Origin: Paragonimus skrjabini miyazakii
Taxonomy: Eukaryota; Platyhelminthes; Trematoda; Plagiorchiida; Troglotrematidae
Assembly: GCA_014338405.1 (NCBI GenBank)
Contig: JTDE01000706.1
Span: 70,390-134,389 of the forward strand
Direction of reading: 5' to 3'
DNA length: 64,000 nt
The translations under genes and the position numbers were made by a program. How positions within the stretch are numbered: the stretch's first letter is position 1; every line of letters starts with the position of its first letter. Shown here piece by piece: positions 11,191 to 20,299 of this stretch. The notes under the pieces were generated by a model. It saw nothing but the letters and a program-made list of their open reading frames with translations, did no database searches and was not told where the DNA came from.

Positions 11191-11620
11191 ACAGAGGAGT
11201 GTGTACGAAAATGAGTGAGCGAATAAACCAACAAGGGCGCAAACGTTCATACAATGCATGATGATGTTGTCCAAGTATGAGTGTTAACTGGAAGGAGCAA
11301 AATAGTCTCCGATAATTGTGACGTGCGCGCTGACGCTGAAAACATTTGAGACCAAGTGGAAGAATATGTAACGAACCAATAGTATGGTACTGAAGTACTC
11401 CACATGGATAGTCTTTTACCAATGTAGTCACTCCCGAACAGGGCAGGAAACGAAACGACGCCGCTAAATGTCGAGGGCATAAAACTGAGGGGTGCCAAAT
11501 GCGCTTATTGTTTCTCCATCATAGCAAATTACGTCACGTCAGAGTCCACAAATGGCGCGATAAACCTAAAAACGCAGCATGACGTGCCGCAGATTCTACG
11601 GAAAAATGGTTGAGTTTTAA
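11191..11620. other. No gene recognised
   Basis: Only overlapping minus-strand open frames without recognisable domains. No repeat was recognised. Confidence 0.4.
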
Positions 11621-11624
11621 GTAA

Positions 11625-12068
11625 TCACCTTCGCTTGTGAGTAATGATCAGGTCGCCCGATCGCCTCGAGGGAGACACAGTTACTGTCTGTTAACTCCAA
11701 TCAATGATCCCTCGACTAAGACTTTTCTCCAAGCTGAAATCACCGAAACCATCGACTTGTTGAGCGGTATTTGATTACCGATGAGTAGTGGGGGATTTTG
11801 ATTTTCATATAGATTGAACATAACCTACAATCGATCGCAGCTATCGCATTCCCATAGACTTTCCATTCGGCCCCTTTCGAACAACAGAAGCACTAGACTG
11901 GAGTTTCGCTTTCATTACAGGTCGCCAGTAGTGCATATCATCTCCACTGCCGAGACTAGAACCACGGCCACGCTGTTCATGAGGCTACCGAGTTTACCAC
12001 TGCGCCATTGACCTCACCTTAGGCACGATCTAATTATCATATGTGAACGCTCAACCACTTTCGCTTGG
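11625..12068 (-). mobile_element. Hammerhead-ribozyme SINE/retrozyme-like repeat, copy L1a (minus)
   Basis: Read on minus, the copy starts with CAAGCGAAAG (12058-12067). It continues through a tRNA-like region with box A (GCGCAGTGGTAAAC) and box B-like GGTTCTAGTCTC (about 12010-11945), a hammerhead motif (11934-11890), the body with a CTATGGGAATGCGATAGCTG block, the TTGAACAT...CTACTCATC block (11824-11779), and a downstream segment. It ends with CAAGCGAAGG again at 11628-11637, about 430 bases later. This is therefore one complete monomer bounded by a short repeat of its own start. It abuts copy L1b head to head at 12068/12069. Confidence 0.85.
11890..11934 (-). ncRNA. Hammerhead ribozyme (type I), degenerate, in L1a
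   Basis: Stem I arms GCACTA and TAGTGC are perfectly complementary. The GAAA core box and the GTC cleavage triplet are present. The first core box reads CTGGCGA instead of CTGANGA, and stem II has lost pairing on its 5' side. It is therefore probably inactive. Confidence 0.7.
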
Positions 12069-12556
12069 GGGTGATGTTCAAATTAAAATTAACCAAATCC
12101 CCGACTACTCATCAGTAATCTGAAATATCGCCTAACAGGTTTAATGAGACCTGAGATTTCGACCTGTCTAGGATGTCCTAATCGCGGGTTTATCGATTGG
12201 AGCTAACAGGACAGCAACTGTGTCACTTCTGGAGGCGATTGGGCAACCTGATCACTACTCACAAGCGAAAGTAATTGAGCGCTATAATATGACAATTCGG
12301 TCGTGCCTAAGGTGAGGTCAGTGGAGTCGCGTAGTGGTCAACGCGGTTGCCTCATCAAAGCGTAACCAGTGTACTAGTCCCGGCAGTGGCAAGGATATGC
12401 ACTACTGACGAGCTCTAATGAGAGCGGAACTCGAGTCTAGTGCTTCTGGTGTTCGAAAGGGGCCGACTGGATAGTCTATGGGAATGCGATAGCTGCGATC
12501 AATTGTGGGTGATGTTCAATCTAAATTAAAGTCAAAATCCCCTACTACTCATCAGT
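12069..12556 (+). mobile_element. Hammerhead-ribozyme SINE/retrozyme-like repeat, copy L1b (plus)
   Basis: The copy begins and ends with direct repeats of 46-47 bases (12070-12115 and 12509-12555, each starting GTGATGTTCAA and ending CTACTCATCAG). The distance between them gives a 439-base monomer. In between come a unique segment, the CAAGCGAAAG junction block, a tRNA-like region (box A GCGTAGTGGTCAACGCGG near 12330, box B-like GTACTAGTCCC near 12370), the hammerhead (12399-12443) and the body. The order is a circular permutation of the order in L1a. Related copies occur at 26.6-27.2, 31.3-31.6, 35.4-35.8, 36.2-36.6 and 55.2-55.4 kb. The architecture matches Sm-alpha-type SINEs of schistosomes (tRNA-like promoter plus hammerhead), although the stem sequences differ. 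Confidence 0.88.
12399..12443 (+). ncRNA. Hammerhead ribozyme (type I), one core substitution, in L1b
   Basis: Arms GCACTA/TAGTGC form a perfect 6-bp stem I. The core box is CTGACGA. Stem-loop II is GCTCT-AATG-AGAGC (5 bp). The second core box is GGAA where GAAA is required. Stem III is the palindrome CTCGAG, followed by the GTC cleavage site (12435-12437). The family normally self-cleaves after this C. The G for A change in GAAA should abolish activity in this copy, while other copies keep GAAA. The very short palindromic stem III is typical of hammerheads that cleave as dimers in tandem transcripts. Confidence 0.88.
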
Positions 12557-12575
12557 TTATAAATCTGCTCCGTTC

Positions 12576-12960
12576 ATGGGTGCGGCTTTTACTATCCATC
12601 GTTTGGTGAATAAACCATCAGGATGGCACAATCCATTAGGGAAATGTATCTTTAATGTGTCCGATTACATTCATCAGCGCATGCTAGATCCCAGTGCAGC
12701 ATTGCTTTTCAAGCGCCGAATCGGTTACAGAGACGTGTGTGGTCAGCCCGGTGTTATCGATCGTGGACCGTGTTGCCCAAAACACGGGGACGTTGGCGAC
12801 GGGGATGCACATGCACTTCCTCTCAACTATAGCCAGCTAGTTCGGCTGTGGCTTTAGCGGTATGTTGTGCCCATTCGCTCGCCCGACGTGGTTAGGCGTC
12901 GTGCCCGTTGTGTAAGGCAATTGCTGTGGCGTCCGGATTTTAGCGATGGAACTGAGTTCC
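12576..12960 (+). other. Unassigned GC-richer open frame downstream of SINE L1b
   Basis: An ATG-initiated plus frame of 93 codons (12576-12857) has a non-repetitive, protein-like translation (segments NPLGKCIFNVSDYIHQ and FKRRIGYRDVCGQPG). A GC-rich tail continues to about 12960. I recognise no family. It starts about 20 bases after the SINE, so it could be an exon interrupted by the insertion, or another repeat. There is no clear acceptor at its start. Confidence 0.25.
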
Positions 12961-13253
12961 GGGACATATAGTAGATGAAACACTAACAAGCAGCATGCCG
13001 ACTGAACGAAATGGTAGACGAAATTGGTGCAACCGGAACTGTTACAGTTTGAAAAGAGATGTTCAGTTGGCTATAGTTACCAAAACGTAAGTTCGAGCGG
13101 TAACAATAGACAAAACTGAACATTTCGGTTTCTGTGTAAATGGGCGATTACTAATCAGTAGGAATATTCCGCGCAATACACAGTTTGTTTACTAGGTCAG
13201 TGACCCAGAATTAACAACAACTTGGTGATCTGTATAACCTTAATTTTCTTCAG

Positions 13254-13358
13254 GTCACTTCAAATCCGTTACCTAATTTCAAAGTGGATCTACATACAAG
13301 AAAACCATCATGTTGTCAAGTCGTCATCATACCGTGCGGAAACATTCTTCCTCAGTAA
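13254..13358 (+). other. Candidate terminal exon, plus strand
   Basis: A strong acceptor (CTTAATTTTCTTCAG) ends at 13253. It is followed by 34 open codons (VTSNPLPNFKVDLHTRKPSC region) and a TAA at 13356-13358. The codons read directly from the first base after AG. AATAAA-like signals are only loosely present downstream. No family is recognised. This could be the last coding exon of a plus-strand gene, or chance. Confidence 0.27.
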
Positions 13359-13359
13359 A

Positions 13360-14050
13360 AAAAGTTTTTGTCGTATACTAAGCTTCAATCTGATGCAACG
13401 GATATAAACACATAATCAATAACACCGATTTAGTTTGCACAAAGACAGGATGGTCAAATTCATAAGTTATTTATAATAATTTATTTTTCATTTATTGTTG
13501 AAATCTTCTCACACTTCAGTTTCAACTGAAACCTCTGCAAAACAACAGCCAAAAACGTCTCCCTTAGTTAACTGCAATTCATAAATCAAATAATCAGCAG
13601 TTTTATGACGATTTACTGAAGCCTTAAAGTGTGCTTTCTCTCGTAAATCTGTTTCATGTTAAGTAGTCGGAAAATCGATTTGATACCCTAAACCGTAGGG
13701 TGCGATTTATCGTAGATTAATAGTCAATAATATTGAATAGGCACTGAGGTTCATTGGGTGAGAATCGATGCGATAGTCAGGCAATTTACGGCACACTATC
13801 AGAAATGGTGACCAGTAGAAGATGTGTGTTTATAAACAACAGCTTACTTGTTATAGAGTGTCGCGGGCGACCGCGGACCCTAACAGTGACATTAAGCATA
13901 AGAAAGACTTACTGGTGTACTTAATTACAGTTTGCATTCAGTTATAAGGCGGCAACAACGAACCTCCTTGATACAACGGACAAAAACGTTTCGGATCATA
14001 CAGAACAAATAGGTAGACTATTTATGCTCATACGCACCAACTTCTCAATG
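13360..14050. other. No gene recognised
   Basis: AT-rich DNA. Nothing beyond a short GC palindrome (GTCGCGGGCGAC) near 13858. Confidence 0.4.
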
Positions 14051-14057
14051 GGTTACA

Positions 14058-14395
14058 CTATGCAGATATGTTGGACGATTCACAAAAGTGTATACAGTGC
14101 GTCATGAGGTAAAAGCGTTCGACATACAGATACATTTGTATTGAGAGATCTGCACAAACAGCCTGCTGCTTGTCAAATACACACAAGTGGTACTCCACGG
14201 AATTGAGTTTGAGGGATACCGGGACGTGGGCTGTCATCCACGAGTGTGTCGATCGAATAGGTTTTTGAAACTGGCAGTCTACTGAGTTGTAACCATGGAG
14301 TTGGGTAGTAGGTTTCAACTTAAGCAGAGCTTCTTGTATGGAATTTAAATCTGCAAGGTCGGTAGCCAAATAACTGGTATAGTTCGAAAGATGGA
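14058..14395 (-). other. Unassigned open frame adjoining a PLE 3' tail
   Basis: Open for about 112 codons on minus with a protein-like translation (segments LADLNSIQEALLKLKPTTQL and WMTAHVPVSLKLNSVEYHLC). It lies immediately downstream of the minus-strand PLE end. It may be part of that element's tail or a decayed Gypsy protease/RT linker; neither is demonstrable here. No ATG start or splice sites are convincing. Confidence 0.2.
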
Positions 14396-14399
14396 GTCT

Positions 14400-15143
14400 T
14401 CATCTGCTAGGCCGAACCCGGACGGCTAAAGAATGAAGTTGTAGGTGAAGATAAGGTCACTTTAAAAAAAACTGGAACACATCGACACTTCCGCTAATAT
14501 GAAAACTGGTAGACGCAAGCGTCTCGTATTGACTCCTCGGTACCAAATTCACAATAGCATGAGTGAAGTTTTTAACGCAAACTAGGGAAGGTGAATAATC
14601 AATAAGCGGGTTAGGATAGGTCGTTAATTCCAAGGAAGGGTCGAATTCACGAACAGTTGTTTCTTAGCACAGAGAGCTGGCTTGAGTCGGTTGATTGTGT
14701 CTGCTTCGGCAAACCGTAAGAATTTTGGGTGAGAATGACGTAACAGGATTCAGAATGCACAAGATGGATCGATTTAGTTGTTCGGTAGTCACGACGTGTT
14801 TAGCGACATAAAACTGGCTGTTTACGTGTTTCAGCAACGTTGCCGTCCTCCGATAACACGGACTTCTGCACCCATTTATGTAAATGTTTCCTCATTCTGG
14901 AGCTCAAGCATCTCTCTACCTATGCAACTTTCTCCGCAGTTACTTACAAACTGGCGAACACAATGTGAAGTAGCACCAATAGGCTAATCTCCTTTGACTG
15001 AAGACACTGGTAGCTTCTGAGTCCAAACGATTACACGAAGTTCAGCTGTAGTGAACGTTCGCTTAATTGAATTTCTCAACCGTTATGTTGTTTGATACAT
15101 GATATAATCGCCCTTGAAAGGTAGTTTAACGTAGACCTCTTTT
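14400..15143 (-). mobile_element. Penelope-like element 3' part (RT-EN linker plus GIY-YIG), PLE-1, minus
   Basis: Reading minus from 15143, the linker resembles VYVKLPFKGDYIMYQT, a family motif before the endonuclease. The GIY-YIG region follows near 14970-14860 (CNCGESxxxG pattern, with the Tyr of YIG replaced by Cys). The C-terminal segment reads RFLRFAEAV-like near 14720. It is closely similar to PLE-8 at 61612-62060. Frameshifts and substitutions make it non-functional. It is 5'-truncated exactly where PLE-2 begins in the opposite orientation. The 3' limit (between 14640 and 14400) is uncertain. Confidence 0.8.
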
Positions 15144-15145
15144 CA

Positions 15146-16934
15146 TTGCCGTCTTGTATTCACCGTCGAAAACCTGACACTTTGCTATCGTATCATTTTT
15201 CCACTATCCTGCAAAATGTCATCGATCGTACAAAGAGGACCTATATCAGTCGGATGCAGAAGTCACGTACGAAGCAAGATGAGAAACCGATTCCACTGGA
15301 TCCCAGTAAGTACGTACTGAACTGTTCTTCAGTAGAATTGAATTCACTGCAACTGGAAGCGTTAGCTTTGAGTCTTGATTATAAAATACTATCTCATAAG
15401 CTTGATCACATTTGTGCTGAAGCCTAGTTCGAGAATCTCACTGATTAGTTATTTGATCTTCGACGAACTAGTGCTGACAACCTAGGTCGGTTACAGTCTA
15501 ACGTCGCCAATATAGCTTACGGGTTTATCACAACTCCCAGTAATAGCCGGTGTGCTGTCACGAGGCAACACGTGCAGTCGTTAAGACAGCTTAAGTCAAA
15601 AAAACGTATTTATACTTAAGCCGAACAAGGACTCTGGGGCCGTCATTCTAGACAAAGCTACGTATGTACAGGAGATGTCAATATTGGATGACAAAACAAA
15701 GTTCCGGCGAATAGAGGTAGCGGATAATGTTACCGAAATAGGGAACCACGTAGGACATCGGTTGCTCTTGCAGTTAAGGATTATTGTTGAATTAACTTAT
15801 AAACCTGTTAAGCTGTGCGGATCGCCAACAATTCAACTTCACGGCCAACTGAAGATGCATATACCTGGGATGCCGCTTAGACCAGTTTTGGTAATGACAA
15901 ACTCCCCTTACCATAAATGGGCACGCTGGCTAGTCGCTACTCTAACTCCAGTAAGGCAAAAATTTCAGGTACACACCATCAGGGATTCTTTTGAATTGGT
16001 CAGTGACTTGGAAAAAATCAATCTTGCCAACGAACTGATGTGCTCTGTAGACGTTCAGTCACTGTTCACAAATGTTTCGCTACACGAAACGATTAACTAT
16101 ATTTGTGAGCTCGTTGAAATGAGTCAAATTTCGTTGCCACTTCTGACCGACAAATTGAGGAAAACTTTACTGCGATGTACTGAGAATGTCAGTTTTTATT
16201 TTCTCCAGCAGTCCTACCATCAAACAGACAGGGTAGCCATGGGAAGTCCATTAGGTCCCATCTTAGCAGCCCTTTTCATGGTAAAAGTTGGTCAACAGCC
16301 ACCTACAGAGGTATTAAACTTGTCATATTACAAGCGTTACGTCAACGACACATTAATATTCAGTCGATCTAACCAGATGAAAGATAACCTGGTGCAACGT
16401 CTAATTCTTTGTCACCCCAACCTGAACTGTTTGCCATTTCTAGATATACTCATAAGTCGTCGAGAAAATGGCTCGGTTAGAAGATCTGTCTATAGGAAAT
16501 TCACAAAGTCCGGTCAATACTTAAACTTCAACAGCTTCACATCGGTCCAACGTAAACGAACATCAGTGAATACTCTCCTCATACGGGCAAGGTGAATCTG
16601 TACGCACAACAGTCTTGCGGAAGAACCAGACCTGATTACTTCTGACCTTCGATGAAATGGTTACCCCAGAATGTTCACAGATAGACCCAGTTTATAAAAA
16701 GTGCCGGTCGAAGAGGTGGTCATTGTAGAGAAAAAGAAGGTCTACGTTGAGCTACCTTTTAAGGGAGATTATATCATGCATCAGACAAAACAACGGTTGA
16801 GCAATTCAATTAAGCGAACGTTCACTACAGTTAAAGTCCGTGTAATCGCTTGGGACTCAGAAGCTACCACGGAATCCACCAAAGGGTCCAACAGACTGAT
16901 CGCCCAAACAGGATTTCTCAACATTTCGCGCTAG
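15146..16934 (+). mobile_element. Penelope-like element, RT plus linker, lacking endonuclease, PLE-2, plus
   Basis: It opens with an N-terminal region (15146-15427) of the PLE type, ending at an in-frame stop. After frameshifts come an RT entry motif (LDKATYVQEM-like, about 15645) and a 306-codon RT frame. Downstream of the RT, the linker (16690-16934) carries LPFKGDYIMHQTKQRL, which matches PLE-1 and PLE-8. The element stops just before the GIY-YIG domain. It lies 2-3 bases from the 5'-truncated end of the inverted PLE-1, forming a head-to-head pair. Confidence 0.85.
15675..16595 (+). pseudogene. PLE reverse transcriptase, catalytic box mutated
   Basis: A 306-codon open frame carries the PLE/telomerase-like RT motifs in order: SVDVQSLFTNVSLHET (about 16050), VAMGSPLGPILAALFM (about 16235) and YYKRYVNDTLIF (about 16330). 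Downstream come the PFLDILISRRENGS motif (about 16435) and a VYRKFTKSGQYLNFNS thumb motif (about 16490). The third box should be YVDD; here the first Asp is Asn (YVND), so the polymerase is catalytically dead. The frame ends at 16595 before the linker. Such RTs copy element RNA at chromosomal nicks made by their GIY-YIG domain. The N-terminal part of the protein is out of frame upstream. Confidence 0.88.
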
Positions 16935-17054
16935 AATCCACCATAATCACTGTTGATCATTGCGCAGTGTGCATTTGGTGGGTTCCTTATGATACAATGA
17001 GTTAGCAGAGTACCTGAGACCAAGTATGACATATCTGAACTCCCAGTGTGATTT

Positions 17055-17140
17055 TGTAGCCCAGTTAGTGTAGCGCTTGCCGCGTTTTAGCGTGTTGTTT
17101 CTGTCAGTGGTTCGAATCCAGCCGAAGCCCAGATTTTAGC
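17055..17140 (+). repeat. tRNA-like sequence (possible SINE head)
   Basis: A perfect box B (GTGGTTCGAATCC, near 17110) is preceded about 45 bases upstream by a weak box A-like stretch (TTAGTGTAGCGCTTG). No clean cloverleaf or anticodon arm can be drawn, so it is not called a tRNA gene. It follows the PLE-2 end by about 120 bases and is followed by an A-rich stretch, compatible with a tRNA-derived SINE. Confidence 0.35.
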
Positions 17141-17159
17141 AATTGCGTCTCATCTAAAT

Positions 17160-18500
17160 AATAAAATCTGCAACATTACTTGTGACTTTTTTAATTTTTA
17201 TCTGAGTTATATACAGTCACTTTACATGAACTGAGGAAATCAAACAAAGTTTTGAATTTTGGAACTTTAAACCTGATTCTATTGTATGTTGCTATTCAAC
17301 TCTAAAAAGACCTTGAGTCAAAGCCCAATTTTTTACCAAAATGCAATCCATAATTCAACGTTGACTGACGCGTAATCAGCACTGATCCCAAGAGTCAAAC
17401 TATGGTATGAATATCCAAGTGGTCAAAAAACACCAATTGCTAATGGTCGCTTGAAATATCACAATACTGAGCACAAAACAAACGGTCACTAGAGACTGGC
17501 CGTCCAAATTAGGACTGGAAAATCTGGATTTTAACCGGATATACAATTGAACTAAATTATTCATAAGGCAGCCGATGGAGTGACTGACTGACATCGGAAC
17601 GCTGGACTGACTCTATGAGTAACGGGGAAGGAAGGATATTGTAGCACGGGTGAGGGAGAGTAAATAAAACCGACAAGCGAACAAAATCAAATGAACGTGT
17701 GTAATTAATAGTGGACTTGGGAAACAGGGCTGATGAGCGATCTACAAAGGCAGGTGAATGGGCCAGCCCTATTGCGAAGTAATGGCTACTTATATTGGTG
17801 TACAAATATTTGGAAATTAGTTTGTAGAAAAATTAACGGAATTATAAAAAACGCAAAGACAGGGATGGGAATATCATTAAACAAATTAACTGTCGAAGCC
17901 CATCTTTTCGGAATGTAGTCATCATAGTAGAACTATCACTTATGTCTTACATAAGTACAAAACTTGCCCCTTCTTCCCACAGAGGACAGTCTTTTTGCTT
18001 AGCCAAAATCAGTTACTACCAGTTTATAAGATCCTAGTGACATTCTAATCAGTGTATAACTCTTAATGTGTTCCTAGGGAACCGGTTAGGTTGGCCGCTC
18101 TACCAAACAATCAGTAAAGCTGGTAGGTTAATATTTTTCAATCTGGCTGATCAGCGGAACGGCGAAGTTAATCAACAGCGTCATACTATCAAACTTTAAT
18201 CACACTTTCATTCATTCTGTCAGTGTGAAGGAGGAGTTTTACTCAAACTTATATAGTGAGGTCATACATATGGGGACAGAGGAGTGTAAGAGTTTGTTCA
18301 CAGCCAAAGCCATTGAAATTCCTTTTACTAACCCACTTATGCAGTTATAAACTTTTCGTTTAGGTATTCAACTAACTTGGCCAACCCCACACACTATAAG
18401 CAGGTTAATACTCATTGTTACACTCAATTTTAAAAAGCTAGAGATTGTTGTAGATACGTTGCTGATGTAATGTATAAATTTTGATCATCCAACCATTAGA
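17160..18500. other. No gene recognised
   Basis: AT-rich DNA with only short open frames and no repeat copies recognised. Confidence 0.4.
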
Positions 18501-18932
18501 AACAGTTCAGTGAGGCGGACAAACAGCTGAAGTTGTGTATCATTGTGGCAGCGACCTTCGATCATCGCCGGGAATTGTGTTCAATAATCCGGTCACTCGT
18601 ATGTGTCGTACATTTGATTTAGATGATAGATCTGTTCACCGTCGACATGATGATCAACTGGTTTGTTTCTATTTATGTTGTGTCTATCAATGATACCGAT
18701 GCTTCTGAGTCTATTCCAGATTCAACACCCTTGAATGAAAATGTCATTTAGAACGAATCACTTTAGTTACATTTGTCTGAACGCCTCAAACATAAGCGAC
18801 GAAGAAATTATAACGTACTTAGCTTCCATTCAAACTATGGAGGATGTGGCAATTGTCATTGAACCAACTTCTTGTTACTGTTGTTTTATTACATCAATGT
18901 TGGCAAGAAGTACAATGGCACTCGAAAGGTAA
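18500..18932 (+). other. Two unassigned open frames with protein-like composition
   Basis: The first frame (about 18510-18665) reads through a segment around SSPGIVFNNPVTRMCRTFDL and ends before a possible GTTTGT donor. The second (18735-18932) ends at a possible donor (AAAG/GTAAAT at 18928). Acceptors before either are weak. They could be exons of a plus-strand gene interrupted by the LINE scrap that follows, but I recognise no domain. Confidence 0.22.
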
Positions 18933-19039
18933 ATATGTGAGTTACTCAAATTCGTAACTGCTGCGTCAAAATTGGCTTTCGGCTTGAGCTGTTACTTATT
19001 TTGTCTCGAAATTTTCTTGGAAAGCTGTACCAGATAATT

Positions 19040-19640
19040 AGTTGAACCGTTTGCAGTGCTTTTCAATTGCTTCTTACCAACCGGCCATTTGCCGAAAGCT
19101 TTCATAGAGAATACTCATACGTCACGAATCTGCTGACTGCTCGTGACAACTGCCCATGGACAAAGGTTGAAGACGCAGAGTTAGCGATGGACCTCGTTTA
19201 TCTTGACTTTTTCAATGCCGCTGACAGGACTGACCATTCTGTCTTGTTGCGGAAACCGAATAATACTAATACTACTAATAGTAATAATAATCATAATGAG
19301 CGCCTACTCACCTGGTTCGTTGATTATCTGACTGAACGCAGGTTCAATGTCAAACTGAATGGACAACTGTCAGAATGGTTCCCAGGCCACAGCGGCCCTT
19401 CGTAAAGATCAATCTTAGGATCCCAGTTACTTATTCGTTTCATTCTGGGTCTACTAAGTATAGCCAAATCGCCGATGTTGTTCTATGTCGATGACAAAGA
19501 TCTGTTGACTCTCATAATACCCGGAAAATGCGGTGATCATACAAAACTATTTGAACTACCTTAATCAATGGTTCATTGAGAATAACTTACAGTTCAATGT
19601 CAACAATTGTAAATTTGTGAACGATCGCCATCAAATTGTG
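19040..19640 (+). pseudogene. CR1/Jockey-type LINE reverse transcriptase fragment
   Basis: The plus translation contains LVYLDFFNAADRTDHSVLL (family form LDFSKAFDxVDH), then WFVDYLTERRFNVKLNGQLS, which precedes the VPQGSVLGP box. After a stop and frame change near 19402 it continues with MLFYVDD (about 19475-19495) and a NQWFIENNLQFNVNNCK segment. The YVDD is intact, but the ORF is broken and no endonuclease or 3' end is attached. An AAT/ACT-rich trinucleotide run at 19258-19300 is inserted in frame between the A and B motifs, adding an Asn/Thr-rich loop. This is an old 5'- and 3'-truncated copy. Confidence 0.8.
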
Positions 19641-20130
19641 TTGGATACACAGGATTGCTCATGTTGACATGCGAAAGAGGATTAGAGAGCATAGTGGCAA
19701 GCAGTTTGAGTTTACCTACAAACTCTGTTGCCATGGTCAAAAAGCACAAATAACCCTAAACCTTCTAGGAAGAATTTGTGGAATAATGAATCCCTAAGTG
19801 TTTCCCACTATGTTTGCATTCATAATTCACCCTGAACTGAAAACAAACATACATTTCTTTCGTCCTTTTTTAAAAGAAAGGTTCGGTACTTCTTAAAAAT
19901 GTTTCAAGAGGGGTTGCTTGAAGAAGTGTAGGGCTCGGGAAAATCTCTTTCTCGGGAAGACTGGCAGAATTGGGTCAATTCTTAGTTAATTACAGTCACT
20001 TCAGCAGAGGCTTGATTCTTACTTATGAAATACTCCACACCAATTGGTACAAATCTTCCCACTAAATAATAACGAACGTCTAGGAGGTCACTCGGTGCAA
20101 CTGAGCAGTGAAACAGGCAGGTTACTTTTT
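19641..20130. other. No gene recognised
   Basis: Continuation of decayed LINE-like or non-coding DNA. No motif is clear. Confidence 0.35.
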
Positions 20131-20136
20131 TGACAG

Positions 20137-20298
20137 AACTGCTTCACAATTAGGATCTGTTCACATTGGTTGGCATCGTCCAGCTCTGTGGTCACGACTG
20201 CATCAGACGAAAGTTTTAAAATGTTACTCAGTCGGCACATACGTGAGAGACAATCCGCGCTACGCGTTTCTTCTCCGTCACCTAGCTCATTCTCACAG
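20137..20298 (+). other. Candidate internal exon, plus strand
   Basis: The acceptor tract GTTACTTTTTTGACAG ends at 20136 and the donor ACAG/GTCAGTAA follows 20298. The 162-base block is open in one frame (split codons at both ends), with a translation rich in His, Arg and aromatic residues (segments SVHIGWHRPALWSRLHQ and YVRDNPRYAFLLRHLAHSH). It does not resemble any transposon in the window. No family is recognised. A real exon is plausible but unproven. Confidence 0.33.
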
Positions 20299-20299
20299 G

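Noticed and set aside
12540..12560. CTGATGAG on the complement of the SINE terminal repeat, looking like a second hammerhead core.
   Set aside because: No GAAA box, stem II or cleavage triplet follows, so it is coincidental.
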